From assembly GCA_016271365.2 (NCBI GenBank), contig CM028129.1, forward strand, positions 457,698,501 through 457,762,500: DNA of 64,000 nt. The letters are read 5' to 3'. This document shows, piece by piece, positions 10,809 through 21,824 of this stretch (its first letter is position 1; each line of letters starts with the position of its first letter). This DNA is from Neoceratodus forsteri. Lineage: Eukaryota > Chordata > Ceratodontiformes > Ceratodontidae. Below the pieces are notes generated by a model, which worked only from the letters and a program-made list of their open reading frames with translations, was not told the DNA's origin and did no database searches. The position numbers and the translations under genes were made by a program.

Positions 10809-12676
10809 TCATGGGAAACAATTGCACTGATCATTTCTGAGATGTGAATATAAGAGCTTGAAAGATGAAATACTGATAGGTGACCTCAGTTTCAGTTTTT
10901 TTTGCAATTTATTCCACAAGGAGGACAGTATAAAGCTTATAGCAGCCAAGCCAAAGCGAGAGTTAACTTTGGGAACCATCAGTAGGAGAGATTTGCAACT
11001 TCTTAGGGCATAATTGCCTATTGGTTTTATGGGAAGACAGTCTGTAATGTATTGGGGCAGTTTTTTGGAGATGGCTCTCAGGGTCCATAAGGCTGCATTT
11101 TTATCACACCTGAATTGAAGAGAACTCCACCCCACTGATTGATAGAGGAGCAGTGGTGAGTGGAATAAGGCAGGCCTGTGATGAACCTCAAAGCTCTATG
11201 ATATAATGTGTCAAGTTTGGTGAGGTAGGAAATGGGACAGTGACTGTAGAGGATGTCAGCATAATCTATCAAGGATAGAAAGGTTGATTGTACCAGCTGT
11301 AGTTTGGCATCTCTAGTTAAGAAGCGGGCTATCCTAAAGAACAGGCCAAGTCTCTGTCATAATTTTTTGAGTAATTCTTCAACGTGCTCTATAAAGGAGA
11401 GCCTATGGTCCAGCCATACTCCCAGGTATTTGAATTTAGGGACAAATTCTAACTTCTTGACAAGAATTGTAGTAATCTGTGGCACAGGATCTGATAGGGC
11501 TGAATTTACCATTTGGGCAGAGGAAGTATTGCTTCTGTTTTCTTGGCATTAAGTAATAATGTTTTCTTTAGGAGTTGGTGTTGCAGCAGGTTGAACTCAG
11601 ATTGAAGGTCATTACATGCAGATTGTAATGACGGGCGACTTACGTAAAGAACTGTGTCATCTGCAAACAGATGAGTGTTGGCCTTAGTTATGCTTTCATC
11701 AGTATTGTTGATGTACATTGCAAATAAGATCGGTCCTAAGATAGAACCCTGGGGAACACCTCTTAGGAGAGGTCTGAGAGTTGAGAGATCTCCTTCCGCT
11801 TTCACCTGCTGGAATGATCAGAGAGGCAGTTGTTGAACCACTGTAAAGATAATGGGTCAGCACCTAGTGAGGTCAGGGAAGAGAGTAGCAGAGAATGGTC
11901 GACAGTGTTGAAGACCTTGCTCAGGTCCAAGAATATGGTGCAGGTATAATTCCTGTTGTCTAACTCTCTTTGCCAGTCATTAGTCACTTTGGCAAGTGTT
12001 GTGACGGTGCTATGTTTAGCTCTAAACCCTGATTGGACTGGATTAAGCAGGTTATTAGCTTCTAGATACTGCCTTAGCAGGTTACTTACAACTTTCTCCA
12101 GTAATTTTGACAAGACTGAGAGAATCGAAATTGGTCTGTAATTATTTAGATCACAGGGATTTCTGGTCTTGAACAGGTGTATGATGTGTGCTGTTTTCCA
12201 CATTGAAGAAATGGATCCTTGAGTTAATGAAATGTTAAATAAATGGGTTATGGGCACGGCTAACACATGGATGGCCACCTTCAAGAAATATGGGTTGAGG
12301 GTATCCGCACCAGCACTTTTTTTTTTACATCCAGGTTTAGCAATAGGTCTTCAGCTTCTTTCAGAGTAGTAGGATGCAAGGAGAAGACTGAATCGGTGAC
12401 GCTAGGATCTGCACCTTGATTATCCACCTGAGGGCATATCAGATTCACAGGGGAATTGTCGAAGGCTAAGCCTGCAGTTGCAAAGTGATTATTGAAGGCA
12501 TCCAGAACTTCCAGTCTGTCACTAATGGTGTTATTATTTAAGGAGATTCCATCAGGTAGTGAGCCACCGGACGTGTGACCAGACAAGTCCTTGATGGTTT
12601 TCCAAAATTTTGTAGGATTTTTGGAGGCAGAGAGAAATTCAGAATGATAGTATGCAGCTTTTGTATCTCTAACCAT
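10809..12676 (-). pseudogene. LINE-B reverse transcriptase and C-terminus
   Basis: Minus-strand RT in four frame segments. 12281-12676 is the pre-RT linker (KFWKTIKDLSG). 11802-12284 carries MWKTAHIIHLFK, NNYRPISILSVLSKLLEKVV, SGFRAKHSTVTTL and FLDLSKVFNTVDH (motif A, with N in the usual FD position of AFD). 11506-11805 carries RGVPQGSILGPILF and HLFADDTVLYVS (FADD). 10809-11272 carries the thumb and SLWNKLQKKLKLR near the end. The changed motif A (VFN for AFD) and the frameshifts argue against activity. Confidence 0.9.
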
Positions 12677-12910
12677 TCTAGTACATGAGTTTTGTGCCCT
12701 TTTGAACTTGCACCAGTCCGCAGCAGACTGGGTTTTGCGTGCTTTTTTTCATAGGTTGTCTCTTTCAGTCAATGCAGATTTTAATAATGGTGTGAACCAT
12801 CTACATGCATTTTTTGCTATTCGCACCTTAACTATAGGAGCATATTTATTTAGGGCATCTAGGATAATTTTGCTGAATATGTTGAATGCTGATTGCGTGT
12901 TTTTTGCTAA

Positions 12911-14122
12911 CTAGAACTCTTGCCAATACAAGGAGTGTTTCAGTTCATTTATGTAAGCAGTGAGATCAAAGTTCCATCTAGATCTCTTGGCAGCAAACTT
13001 CGGTGAAGTAGTAGGTTTGTTGCTTGATCTTATGCAAGCAATAAATGAGTGATCACTGATATCACTGAAGAAAGTGCTGGCAAAGGAGAAGAGATGTGGG
13101 TTATTCACTAGGATGACATCTAGCAGGGAGCTGTTATCCACGTTCTTTTTATTTACTCGTGTTGGTTCAACAATGAGTTGCGATAATCCATGGGTGTCAC
13201 AGAAGCTACAAGAGGAGCGTCGGTTTTAGATAGCCAGTCTAAATTAAGATCCCCAAGAAAAATTATTTCACAATTGTAGATTGGTAGAAGGAGGTCTATA
13301 GCACACTATGATACATAATGTTGAAGTGTGTGAGATGGTGACTTGAAGAAACAGACATTCATAAGCATTTGCAACAGATAAAGCACTCAGACAGGATGCC
13401 GTATACCTATCCTTGACATAGATGGCAACCCCTCCACCCCTGAAGTGTCTGTCTGCTCTAAATAGTAAATAGTTAAGGATATTGACTTCCCTGTCAGAGG
13501 TGGCCGGTCTAAGCCAGGTTTCTGAAACCACTAGGATGTCTGGTCGAGTATGGAGGACCCAGGCCTGGATCATGGAGAACTTTTTTAACAGACTGCATAC
13601 ATTAATGTGGAGGAAACTCATGCCTTTCAGTGTGGCAAGGTCAGAGGGTGATGTGATTGCAGCTGGTGGCCCTGGATTGAGTTCCACATTTCCTGAGCAC
13701 AGGAGAAGAAGGAGTAAAAGTTTTTTTAGAGTGGCAATGGTAAGCTTTGTACTGGTAACCCCTTTACATCGATGTGGGCCATCGTCCTGGGGGGGTGAGC
13801 CCCAACATTTTTTACCCTTCCCACTAAGGGTGGCAGAGACGAGTACTTTGACTGCTATCTGTGGAGGTGACGCCTCTATGATGTTGGCGGAAGTCATAAG
13901 CTGAGGTGGTAATTCATTTTGTGTACCTGCGTTAAAGGTAATATGAAAATAGTGTTGAAGAATTGGGGAGTTGAAAAGGCATATATCCACGTAGGGACAG
14001 GAACTAGTTACAGAGCAGATCAGATTAGTATCCACTGTAATAAAGGCTTGAGGTGGCATATATTGGGCATGCGATATGAGATAGAAGAAGGACCAGAACA
14101 GGATCCACGATTTGACACACAT
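12911..14122 (-). pseudogene. LINE-B N-terminus with 2A-like motif and AP endonuclease
   Basis: A 284-residue open frame (13268-14122) starts with a poorly conserved leader, then a leucine run and CSGNVELNPGP at residues 142-152 (13667-13699), a 2A-like sequence of the G-D-V-E-x-N-P-G-P type with N for D. The endonuclease follows: FLHINVCSLLKK, ILVVSETWL (catalytic E), FRGGGVAIYVKD and IVCYRPPS. The downstream part continues at 12911-13141 with ISDHSFIACI (catalytic SDH) after a frameshift. 2A-like sequences ahead of the endonuclease are known in non-LTR retrotransposons; whether this variant works is untested. Confidence 0.85.
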
Positions 14123-14287
14123 AGTGGAATAAGGATGGGGGGAGTAGCTAGAGAGGAGTGAGCTAGAAAGCTGGGGCAGTGTTTATGTGTATTTAATCAG
14201 AACTGGAGGGAAGTGGGTGGCTGGGCGAAAAAATTGGCAGCTAGGGCTCCCTTCCTGGAGGTAATCAGTCCCTGAGGGCAAGTCCGT

Positions 14288-14700
14288 ACCTGCGTTTCTG
14301 TGAGGGGCTGGTGGCTTCAGACCTGGACAGCGTGTGGCAGTCTGACAGGTCGGGTTCGTCAGAGAACCACGGCTGTGGCTCTCAGACTAATTACATTTCT
14401 GTGAGGGGCTGGCGGCTTCAGACCTGGACTGCAGGTGGCAGTCTGGCAGGTCGGGTTCATCAGAGAACCACGGCTGTGGCTCTCAGACTACCTGCATTTC
14501 TGTGAGGGGCTGGTGGCTTCGGACCTGGACTGTGGGTGGCAGTCTGGCAGGTCGGGTTCGTCAGAGAACCATGGCTGTGGCTCTCAGACTACCTGCGTTT
14601 CTGTGAGGGGCTGGTGGCTTCAGGTCTGGACTGCGGGTGGCAGTCTGGCAGGTTGGGTTCTTCAGAGAACCACGGCTGTGGCTCTCAGACTGCACTGAAG
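14288..14700. repeat. 101-bp tandem repeat, four units
   Basis: TTTCTGTGAGGGGCTGG recurs at about 14295, 14396, 14497 and 14598. Units also share CGGGTTCGTCAGAGAACC and CACGGCTGTGGCTCTCAG. The array lies just upstream of LINE-B coding sequence and may be its promoter monomers. Overlapping open frames on the plus strand are repeat artefacts. Confidence 0.93.
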
Positions 14701-14792
14701 CCCGATGCGCCAGGGACCCTGCACCAGATTCTGGTACAGGAGGGGTCCCAGTGCCTGGGTCCCCAGACTTGTGGCAACCCTCTGCATCAGCA

Positions 14793-14852
14793 CATACTGC
14801 ATGTAGTATGGCTCAGTGAATGATTTACTGAGCGCATACTACATACAGTATG
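14793..14852. repeat. 26-bp-arm hairpin
   Basis: CATACTGCATGTAGTATG then GCTCAGT, a short loop, and the inverted ACTGAGC with CATACTACATACAGTATG. Each arm is itself nearly palindromic. It lies in the presumed LINE-B 5' region. Confidence 0.85.
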
Positions 14853-14984
14853 GGCTAATGCAGAGCTCAGTTGCTGGCTAGCCATGGAGGTGTGATGGGC
14901 TGAGTCAGTCGTCAGCTGGATGGGCACTGCGGGGTGGGGCTCCAGTAGATCACCAGGTATTTGGGTGTCACATTGTATGGAGGA

Positions 14985-15282
14985 TCTTGTTATGTATTAA
15001 TTAATATCGGCAGCATGGAGGGGAGGGAGAGCACATTATTAATTGAAGACCAAAGGCTGCATCAGGAATTGAGGGACATTTTATAACTTAATTACTGGGG
15101 CAGCGTCAGGGATTGAGAGAGAAAAATATTTATTAAGTAAATATCACAGCTGCATAGGTGATCCGGGAGGGGGCATATGTTATTTACATAATGGGTCAGC
15201 TTCAGGGATCAGGAGGGGGGGGCATGTAATTAATTATATAACATGGCAGCATCAGGGATTGGGGATCAGGGAGAGGGCACTA
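14985..15282. repeat. About 60-bp degenerate tandem repeat
   Basis: Five diverged units combining TTAATTA-rich DNA with GGCAGCATCAGGGATTGAG and GGGAGGGGGCA. Also in the interval between LINE-B and element Y. No coding potential. Confidence 0.75.
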
Positions 15283-15381
15283 TACCACCAGGGACAGGGA
15301 TTCCTTTATTTTTACAGGGGATTGGGATGGGAGACTGCAGCACATTGCGCACATTGTACAACTGTCCCAGAAGGACATATT

Positions 15382-15601
15382 CTAAGTACCCTTAGACCAG
15401 CCCTGGCTGGTCTAGGGGTACTTAGAAATTCATCTGCTGGATGATTTTCCTGAATCCCATTTTAGGGGATATGGCAGCTTGCATGTGCCACATGCCCCTT
15501 GTGCCATGCCGCTGTCACTTTTGTGGTGCATGGGTGGTGCAAGCCCTGTTTAGGCCAGGTGGCCTGTGGTTGACACAGGCTGCCTTTGAGAATCGCTCCC
15601 A
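15382..15601. mobile_element. Element Y, right end with central palindrome
   Basis: CTAAGTACCCTTAGACCAGC at 15382 is followed by its near-exact inverse to 15425, a 21-bp-arm palindrome with one mismatch. The stretch to 15601 ends with the inverted terminal sequence that pairs with 10018. A related GTTAGACCAGCC-GGTTTA motif recurs at 15727. No protein. Confidence 0.5.
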
Positions 15602-16152
15602 GTGTATCATTTGGTGAAAGGGGCACTGTGCACCTTTCTTTTTGGTGCAAGCCCCTTGTGTTGTGCCAGGAGCTTTGAGAAACAGGCCCTGTGAGTCCTG
15701 TCCTTGTGCTTAAGGTGCATGTCACTGTTAGACCAGCCAGAGCTGGTTTAATGTACTCTTGAGCATATAAAGAAGCCCATAGCAGGGGGGCAGACCTGAC
15801 TATGATACTATTAAGGGCTAATAGTCTGCAGGACTTGTTTAGAATGTTTTGGGGGCTTAGTTTTGGCCATTTCATCTGCTGTATTTTTTGATTCAGCTTG
15901 CATCATTCTCATACTTTGCGTCATTTTTTTGACTCAGCGTGCACCATTTTTTTATACAGCTTGTGTCATTCTCATCCCTTGCATCATTTGTTTGATGCAG
16001 TGGACCTCTTGCGTCAGTTTGGGGAACTTTGCCACGGAGAATGTTTTTCTTGCAAAATATGGCGCACAGTATTTGGTGCACCTGGATCTGACACAAGGTG
16101 GCTGTTTGACATACCCTGCATTGATTTAAGTGCCCTTTGAAAATCCAGCCCA
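15602..16152. mobile_element. Element X, right end with 64-bp repeat
   Basis: CAGCTTGCATCATTCTCAT at 15893 recurs as CAGCTTGTGTCATTCTCAT at 15957, so at least two 64-bp units are present. The end CCTTTGAAAATCCAGCCC (about 16133-16151) is the inverse of 9782. The small open frames here come from the repeats. Confidence 0.55.
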
Positions 16153-16261
16153 TTGTTTTTTGGGGCTATTTTTGCTTCTGATGAGCTCACTACCAGTGTT
16201 TATCGGAGTGATAAATACATGACTATGTCAAGATTAAGCCCTTACAGACCTGAAAAAGCAA

Positions 16262-16530
16262 ATGGTTCTGAGGCCCAGATATTCAAACTGTGCCAGGCTG
16301 TGGCGCAAGCTTGGGCGCAGTGCAACTTGGCTGTGCAGGGGTGTTGACTGGGCAATATTCAATGGCGCTGCGCCATGGCTCAGCAATGTTGAATATCGCA
16401 CCCTGGCCACCCCCAGTGTGCATGGCGCAGTGGCACTGCGCCAGCGCAAGTGGCCAGAGTGGAGCATGGGGATGCGCTAGCACAAGTTCCATTGCGCCAT
16501 GCACAGCAACCGCAATATTCAAAAGTTGAC
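16262..16530. mobile_element. Palindrome-rich foldback element
   Basis: CAGATATTCAAA near 16276 and the inverse-oriented ATATTCAAAAG near 16514 flank several dyads. One is GCAATATTCAATGGCGC, facing GTTGAATATCGC across GGCGCTGCGCCATGG. GGCGCA and TGCGCC words are very frequent. It looks like a non-autonomous foldback element; no transposase. Confidence 0.5.
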
Positions 16531-16679
16531 ATGCAAATGGGGCCATAATGTATGCAAGGCGCACATGGGGCTATTTGCATGTCATTATGACTTCATTTGC
16601 ATGCAGGTGCGCCGATCCCCGACGACTTGCACCTGGCGCCCTGCCAGGCAGCAGCCGTTGGGGACTGACGCCCTCTGCA

Positions 16680-16890
16680 GCCCAATCGCGGGCATTTGTT
16701 TAAAAAAAAGATCCCCTCCAATATCCCTGGTGGTCCAGTGGACCAGCTATCTGCCCGATCGCGGGCATCTTATGTAAAACTAGGCATAAGTCCAATATCC
16801 CTGGTGATCCAGTGGACCGCTATCTGTCCGATCGCGGACATCTGTATGTAAAAATAGGCATAAGTCCAATATCCCTGGTGGTCTAGAGTA
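16680..16890. repeat. 74-bp tandem repeat, three units
   Basis: AATATCCCTGGTGGTCCAG recurs at 16720, 16794 and 16868, with CCGATCGCGGGCATCT between. The GATCGC words are palindromic. Confidence 0.9.
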
Positions 16891-17003
16891 CCCTCCTCCC
16901 CACCCACCCACTGAGCCCCACTGACCGCTCCCCCCGTCCGCTAATGGCAACTTCCACCACCTGCTGCCCACCGCCCACCGACTGACACTGGCCGATAGCT
17001 GTA

Positions 17004-17032
17004 CGCCCATTGGTTCACAGTGAGCCAATGGG
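17004..17032. repeat. Inverted repeat with paired CCAAT boxes
   Basis: GCCCATTGGTTCAC faces AGTGAGCCAATGGGC, 14-bp arms with one mismatch. It places two CCAAT sequences in opposite orientation; any promoter role is a guess. Confidence 0.6.
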
Positions 17033-17059
17033 CATGCAGCCCATACCGTACTACACATT

Positions 17060-17207
17060 CCAGATATGTGAATGATTCAGTCAACGTTAACCTCCTGGAC
17101 TTCAGCAAGGCATTTGATATAGTGCTGCATTATGGTGTACCCAGTAAATTGGTATCTCTAGGTATGGACATTAGAATTACGAAATGGGTGGAAGCATGGC
17201 TAATGGA
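17060..17207 (+). pseudogene. CR1-type RT fragment
   Basis: Plus-strand scrap of about 50 codons around RT motif A: NLLDFSKAFDIVLHYGVP, then SLGMDIRITKWVEAWLMDH. It ends where the LINE-C tail begins, so LINE-C probably inserted here. The rest of this copy is not seen. Confidence 0.8.
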
Positions 17208-17709
17208 CCATTTATTTATTTTATTTATTTATTTCAAATTCGGATTAATACCTTTGAGCAGGGGGCTCGCTTACAAAGGCTCCAAGTCAACAAAGAATAC
17301 AAGACGTTTACAGGTGATGAAACGTTGTAGAACAGAAAGACATCAACTAACAAGTGGTATTAGTGTGCAGTTACAACATTAAGCAGGGTACAAGAAGTAA
17401 GGAGAAACAGGACCACACTTCCAGAGAAACATATTAATGCAGCACTAATTAAGTGCAGTACAGTGTTTAACAATCATGTTACAGTTCAGACGGGGTGCTC
17501 CCAGTCTGCAGAAATGCATGTTTTAGCAGCCAAGGTGAGGCTTTGTCAAGGGGAGGTAGTAGGTGGTGGGAGGTGGGAGGGGGAAGTGGGCAGTTGTGGA
17601 ACAGGAGGGTGGGAGTGAGAGAGGGTAGCGTTTGACAGGTGTGAGAACCGCCTTCAGAGGCCATGAGTTAACAGAAACACTGGCAGTCAGATTTGCTGGC
17701 AAGAAGAGA

Positions 17710-18600
17710 TCAAAACCCATTTTTAAAGTAACCAAGTCTGGGGGAGTTGGCAAGGTCTGCAGGCAGATCATTGAACCATTTAAGCCCACAGTAGGAGAGG
17801 GATCTTTGGCCAAGGGTGGTTCGTTTGAAGGGAACAGTTAGAACAGTCCTGGAGGCACTCCTTGTGCATTTAGATGGTTGTGCAGGCTCAAAGAGGGCTG
17901 AAGTAGCTGTAGGCATGGACCCCATCAGGGACTTTTTCTCAAGGAGGCAGGCCTGGTATTGGAGTCTGTGGTGGAGTGGGAGCCAGCCAGTTTCCCTGTA
18001 TAGGTCACAAGAGTGAGTCATTTTGTGTACTCCCAGGACCAGGCGGCAGGCCTTGTTGAAGATGACTTTGACCCTTTTAAGCGCTGTGTCTGTGCCTGCC
18101 CATATATGACAAGACCATAATCCACAGATGAGAGAACTGAACTGCACGTAACAAGTTTCAGGGCAGCCGGTGTCATTGAGTTGCGATGTCTGTACAGGAT
18201 GCCAAGCTTCATGTTGGTGGACTTTACCAGTTGCTCAGCATGGGCGGTGAAGGTGAGGGTGTCATCAAGGTGAATCCCTAAGTACTTGAATGTACTGACT
18301 TGGTCTAGTACTTCTCCTTCGCTACTAAGTATATGCAGTGAGGACCCTCGAATCTTGCTCTGTGGGGTGCTGAAGAGCATGCTCTTTGTCTTTTTGTAGT
18401 TGAGTAGCAGTTTATTTCGGGTGAACCAGGATTCCAATGCACGAAAATTGTGCTGAAGTTCAGAGCTAATTGATCCCAGGTCTTTCCCTGGGACTGAGAT
18501 AACGGCATTGTCTGCATAGAGTACGGAGTGTGCAGGTTAGGTAGAAGGCATGTCATTTATGAAGAGGCTGAATAAGAGAGGACCGAGGATAGAACCTTGC
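17710..18600 (-). pseudogene. LINE-C RT end and thumb
   Basis: Minus-strand segments. GSIFID-type motif A sequence lies just upstream (about 18780). GVPQGSILG is decayed near 18600 and the YADD box near 18500 is decayed. ESWFTRNKLLLNYKKTKSM and STFKYLGIHLDDTLTFTAH follow, then VIFNKACRLVLGVHKMTHSC, TGWLPLHHRLQYQ and GQRSLSYCGLKWFNDLPADL. These are standard post-palm blocks of this group. Frame changes occur near 18147 and 18305. Confidence 0.85.
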
Positions 18601-18921
18601 GGGACCCCTAGGTTTACTTCCCTGGGCTCAGAGATTATATTGCCAATCCTGACCCATTAAGATCTATGGGTTAGGTAGTTATGGAACCAGGCCACAGATT
18701 CCATTGACAATCCTGTAGAGAGGAGACATTTCAGTAGCAGTTGGTGATCAACTGTGTCAAAGGCCTTGGTGAGGTCTATGAAGATAGACCCCACCGCCAT
18801 CCCTTTATCCAGGCCCCATAAAGCTGAGTGGTGTACTCTACTAGCGCGGTGACAGTGGATTGGTTTTGTCGGAATCCGTGTTGTTGCAAGCAGAGAAGGC
18901 TATGCTTTTCTTGGTACTCAG

Positions 18922-20573
18922 TTAGTTGTTCTGAGACCACCCTTTCAAGTGCTTTGGGGGGGGGGGTAAAATCGAGATGGACCGGAAGTTTGCTAATTTA
19001 GCTCTGTCTCCTGATTTAAAAACAGGTGTGACTAGAGCCTCTTTCCACCTGTCAGGGAAGATGCCAGATCTTAGAAAGGCATTTAATACCTTGGTGAGTG
19101 GTGCCACCAGTTCATTTAATGTGAGTGCTACCATCTTCATATCGATCGTGTCATTTCCCATCCTGGTCTTACCAAGGAACCGTTTGATATATTTGACGGT
19201 CTCACCTGTGGAGATTTGCCTGAAGTAGAATGGTGGGGTAACATTATCCTGTGGTGATGGAGTGTTGAGGTTGTGCTGCTGGCCTGCAAGGGTGTGATTC
19301 AGGTATTCAAGGGGCAACACATTGCTGAGGTCCATCAATGCAACATTAAAAGCATCAGCGATTTCCTTTGGGTCTTGCAATGTACCAGAGGTGGTAACTA
19401 TAAGGTCCGGTGGGGCCCCTGAGGCTGTACCCATGAGAGATTTTATAGAGTCCCAGAACTCCCTCCCTCTACCCCAGGTCTTTCCTAGGAGGTCATTGTA
19501 GTAAGCTGCTTTTGCCAGACGTATGAGTTTTGTGCAAGTATTTCTAGCTGCCTTATACGCTTGGGAGTCAGCTAGATTCCCGGTGGCTTTGGCCTTATGC
19601 CACAGGTGATCTCTGAGTCGCATGTGTTCAGTTAGAGGGCTGGACAGCCAGGGGTTGGGGATTCCTCTGGCTTTCTTTGTTTTGTAAGGAGCAAAGATGT
19701 CACAGGCTTTAGTAAAAATACTGCAGAAGTAATTCAGTGCTTGGTTTCTGTCCTTGTCTCTATCCAGTGGGGACCAGTCAATCCCTTTTAGGTAGTGCCT
19801 GAAGGAGTCTAGTTGACCAGGCCTTAGTGATCTGTTCCTGGTGGTCTTAGGCTTACTCTTGGTGAACTTGTTTGTCCAGGTAAGTAGTATGAGGGAGTGG
19901 TCACTGATGGTGTCAGGTAGGACTGTTACCTCTACGATATGTTCAGGACAGGAGGAGAGTAGCCAGTCAATGAGGGTGCTGGTTCCTGTACGGTAGTTTT
20001 GTCTGGTGGGTTGTGTGACCAGTTGGGTCAGGTACAGTCTGGCTATTTGGTCTTTAGCTGTCGCTGCATCCTGTGCTTGCCAATTAATGTTGAAGTCCCC
20101 TAGGATTATATGTTCCCAGTTTAGTTTGTTCTGTTCGAGGTGGCTTATGAGCTGTGGGAAGCCAATGAGTAGTGTCCCAGGAGGCAGGTATACGATGGTT
20201 AATAGTAGCACTTTGTTTTGTTGGCCAATATTAAGTTTTAGTGTTAGAACCTGTGCTTCCTTGGTGTGGAAGCTAATTGGTAGTATTTGCCCTTTGATGT
20301 CACTCTTGAGGTAAAACCAGACAACCAGACAACCCTCCCCCCCCCCGTCTTTCTGAGGTACGGTCCTGCCCGGAACAGGTTATATCCAGGAAGGGCAATT
20401 GCTGTGTCTGGGATCTTTGGTGATAGCCACGTTTCTGTTAGGGAGATGACGTCAGGATCAATCTGAGCCACCCAGGCCTGAAATTGTGGCAGTTTGGAGA
20501 GAAGGCTGCAGATATTCAGAGATACAATTTTTAGATGTCCTGGGCTATTGGTAGAATTCATGATACAGGTCAC
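18922..20573 (-). pseudogene. LINE-C endonuclease, linker and RT start
   Basis: 20244-20573 encodes the start of the AP endonuclease: LKIVSLNICSLLSKLPQFQ (catalytic N) and VISLTETWLSPKI (catalytic E), then GYNLFRAGPYLRKTGGG, where a C-run causes a frame change. 18922-20211 is a 429-codon open frame with YLPPGT, IILGDFNINWQ (GDFN), DTISDHSLIL (SDH), a basic linker (KAAYYNDLLGK, FWDSIKSLMG) and the RT entry WKEALVTPVFKSGD. A run of G near 18957 marks another break. It is the longest LINE open frame in the window. Confidence 0.9.
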
Positions 20574-20651
20574 CCAGGGTCACAGCTAGGCAAGGATTTG
20601 ACAAGAGGCTTTGGCTATGCAAGAGTTTGCAGGCATGCACTTCCCAGCCCC

Positions 20652-20797
20652 ATTGTGATTGGTTGGCATCTCTTGGCACTCCAGACATTACCTCATGGGT
20701 TACAGCCCACCTGATAGGCTAATGATGCACATGACCCAGATCAGATTTCCAGTATATCCAGGTCCCAGGAACCCCTGCTCTTCAGTTGTAATTTGTG
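20652..20797 (+). repeat. DIRS left inverted terminal repeat
   Basis: Starts ATTGTGATTGGTTGGCATC and continues CACTCCAGACATTACCTCAT; the reverse complement is at the right end with few differences. The first 30 bases differ slightly from the right end, which matches the asymmetric halves of the internal complementary region. Confidence 0.93.
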
Positions 20798-21223
20798 CAT
20801 CTGAATAGGCAAGAAGCATCCAGAGAACCCCTGTCTGCTCTTTATCTTTAAGGTAGGAAATGTTTTTTTCTTATTAGCCTTTGTGCTAGTATTCTTGAAT
20901 TATGGATAGCACCTTGTGCTTATTATTATTTAAGCAAGGAGCCCTTGGCTCCCAGAGATTCTCATGGCTAAGTTCAGTTTATGTGTTATGGGATTTCTTG
21001 TTGCATTTATTTATGCCTTATGTGTTATGGGATTCTCCTGGTAATCGTTTGGTAACTGTTTTCCTGCTCCTGGAGGCCTCTCCAAGCGTTTTGAGCCTTC
21101 CTAAGTCAAACCGCGTTGTTTTATCTTTGGGCATTCAGGTGAAAACAGCGTGCTGCCTTCTCGTCCAGCCACGCGGCGGCTTGCACTCCCTCTAGCAGGC
21201 CTACGCCGCCAGGAATGCCCCGC

Positions 21224-21765
21224 GAGTCGCCTCTGCTCCCCGCGACTCTGCGGTCCTATTCGGCCTGCGCTCAGAGGCCTCCTCCCTTAATCCCGCCGCT
21301 AGTCACCCCTCTACGTGACTCCGTGGCACCCTGACTGCAGTCGCCTCTGCCCCAGCGACTCATCGTTCCTGTCCCCCCTCCATTTAATCTACCACCGGGT
21401 CACGTGGCCTGTTGGCCGGCCCGCGAAGTCGCCTCTGCTCCCCGCGACTCCGCGGCTTACCTGGTCCTCCCCGACGGGCTACGCGGCCTATAGGTAGGCC
21501 CGCGAGTCGCCTCTGCTCCCCGCGACTCCACGGGTCATCTACAATCCTCCAGGCATCCCTTAGGCCAACGCGTGCCTCCCCGAGGACCGGCCCACCCCCG
21601 CGGCAGCGGCCGCCTGGCAGCCCTACCACCTCCCTGACATCGGCCTACACGTCTCCCGAGTCGCCTCTGCTTCCCGCGACTCCGGGAGTTCTCTACCCTC
21701 CCACGCCTCCCGAGTCTTCACTAGGCCCTCCAAACGTCTCGAGTCGCCTCTGCTCCCCGCGACTC
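21224..21765 (+). promoter_or_regulatory. Six-copy hairpin array in DIRS leader
   Basis: GAGTCGC then CTCTGCTCCCC and GCGACTC recurs at 21224-21248, 21339-21360 (shortened), 21427-21450, 21504-21528, 21658-21682 and 21741-21765. The 7-bp stems are kept in most copies while flanking DNA differs. Spacing is 77-154 bp. It lies in a GC-rich untranslated stretch between the terminal repeat and gag. A role in RNA structure, packaging or transcription is inferred only. Confidence 0.75.
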
Positions 21766-21824
21766 CGCGACCCCACCCAAGGCCCTATCGCGCACTACCA
21801 ACACGCCTCACTCCAAAGCCTACC

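Larger units (their letters stand above)
10058..14160 (-). mobile_element. LINE-B, near complete ORF2 LINE with GATT tail
   Basis: A jockey-superfamily LINE (CR1/L2 group) on the minus strand. The 3' end is an (AATC)n run on the plus strand at about 10067-10107, i.e. (GATT)n in the element, after a UTR. Coding remnants run from 10809 to 14122, in the order N-terminal leader, 2A-like motif, endonuclease, linker, RT, thumb. Repeats between 14288 and 15282 may be its 5' UTR. Multiple frameshifts make it inactive. Confidence 0.88.
17208..20640 (-). mobile_element. LINE-C, AAAT-tailed LINE
   Basis: A minus-strand LINE with a TTTA-type tail at about 17208-17236 (plus-strand sense) and a UTR containing GAGCCTTTGTAAGCGAG. 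The same UTR signature starts the LINEs at 30846 and 40804, so the three are one family, jockey superfamily, clade not resolved. The 5' end is lost at the DIRS insertion (20652). RT and thumb are in several frames. Confidence 0.88.
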
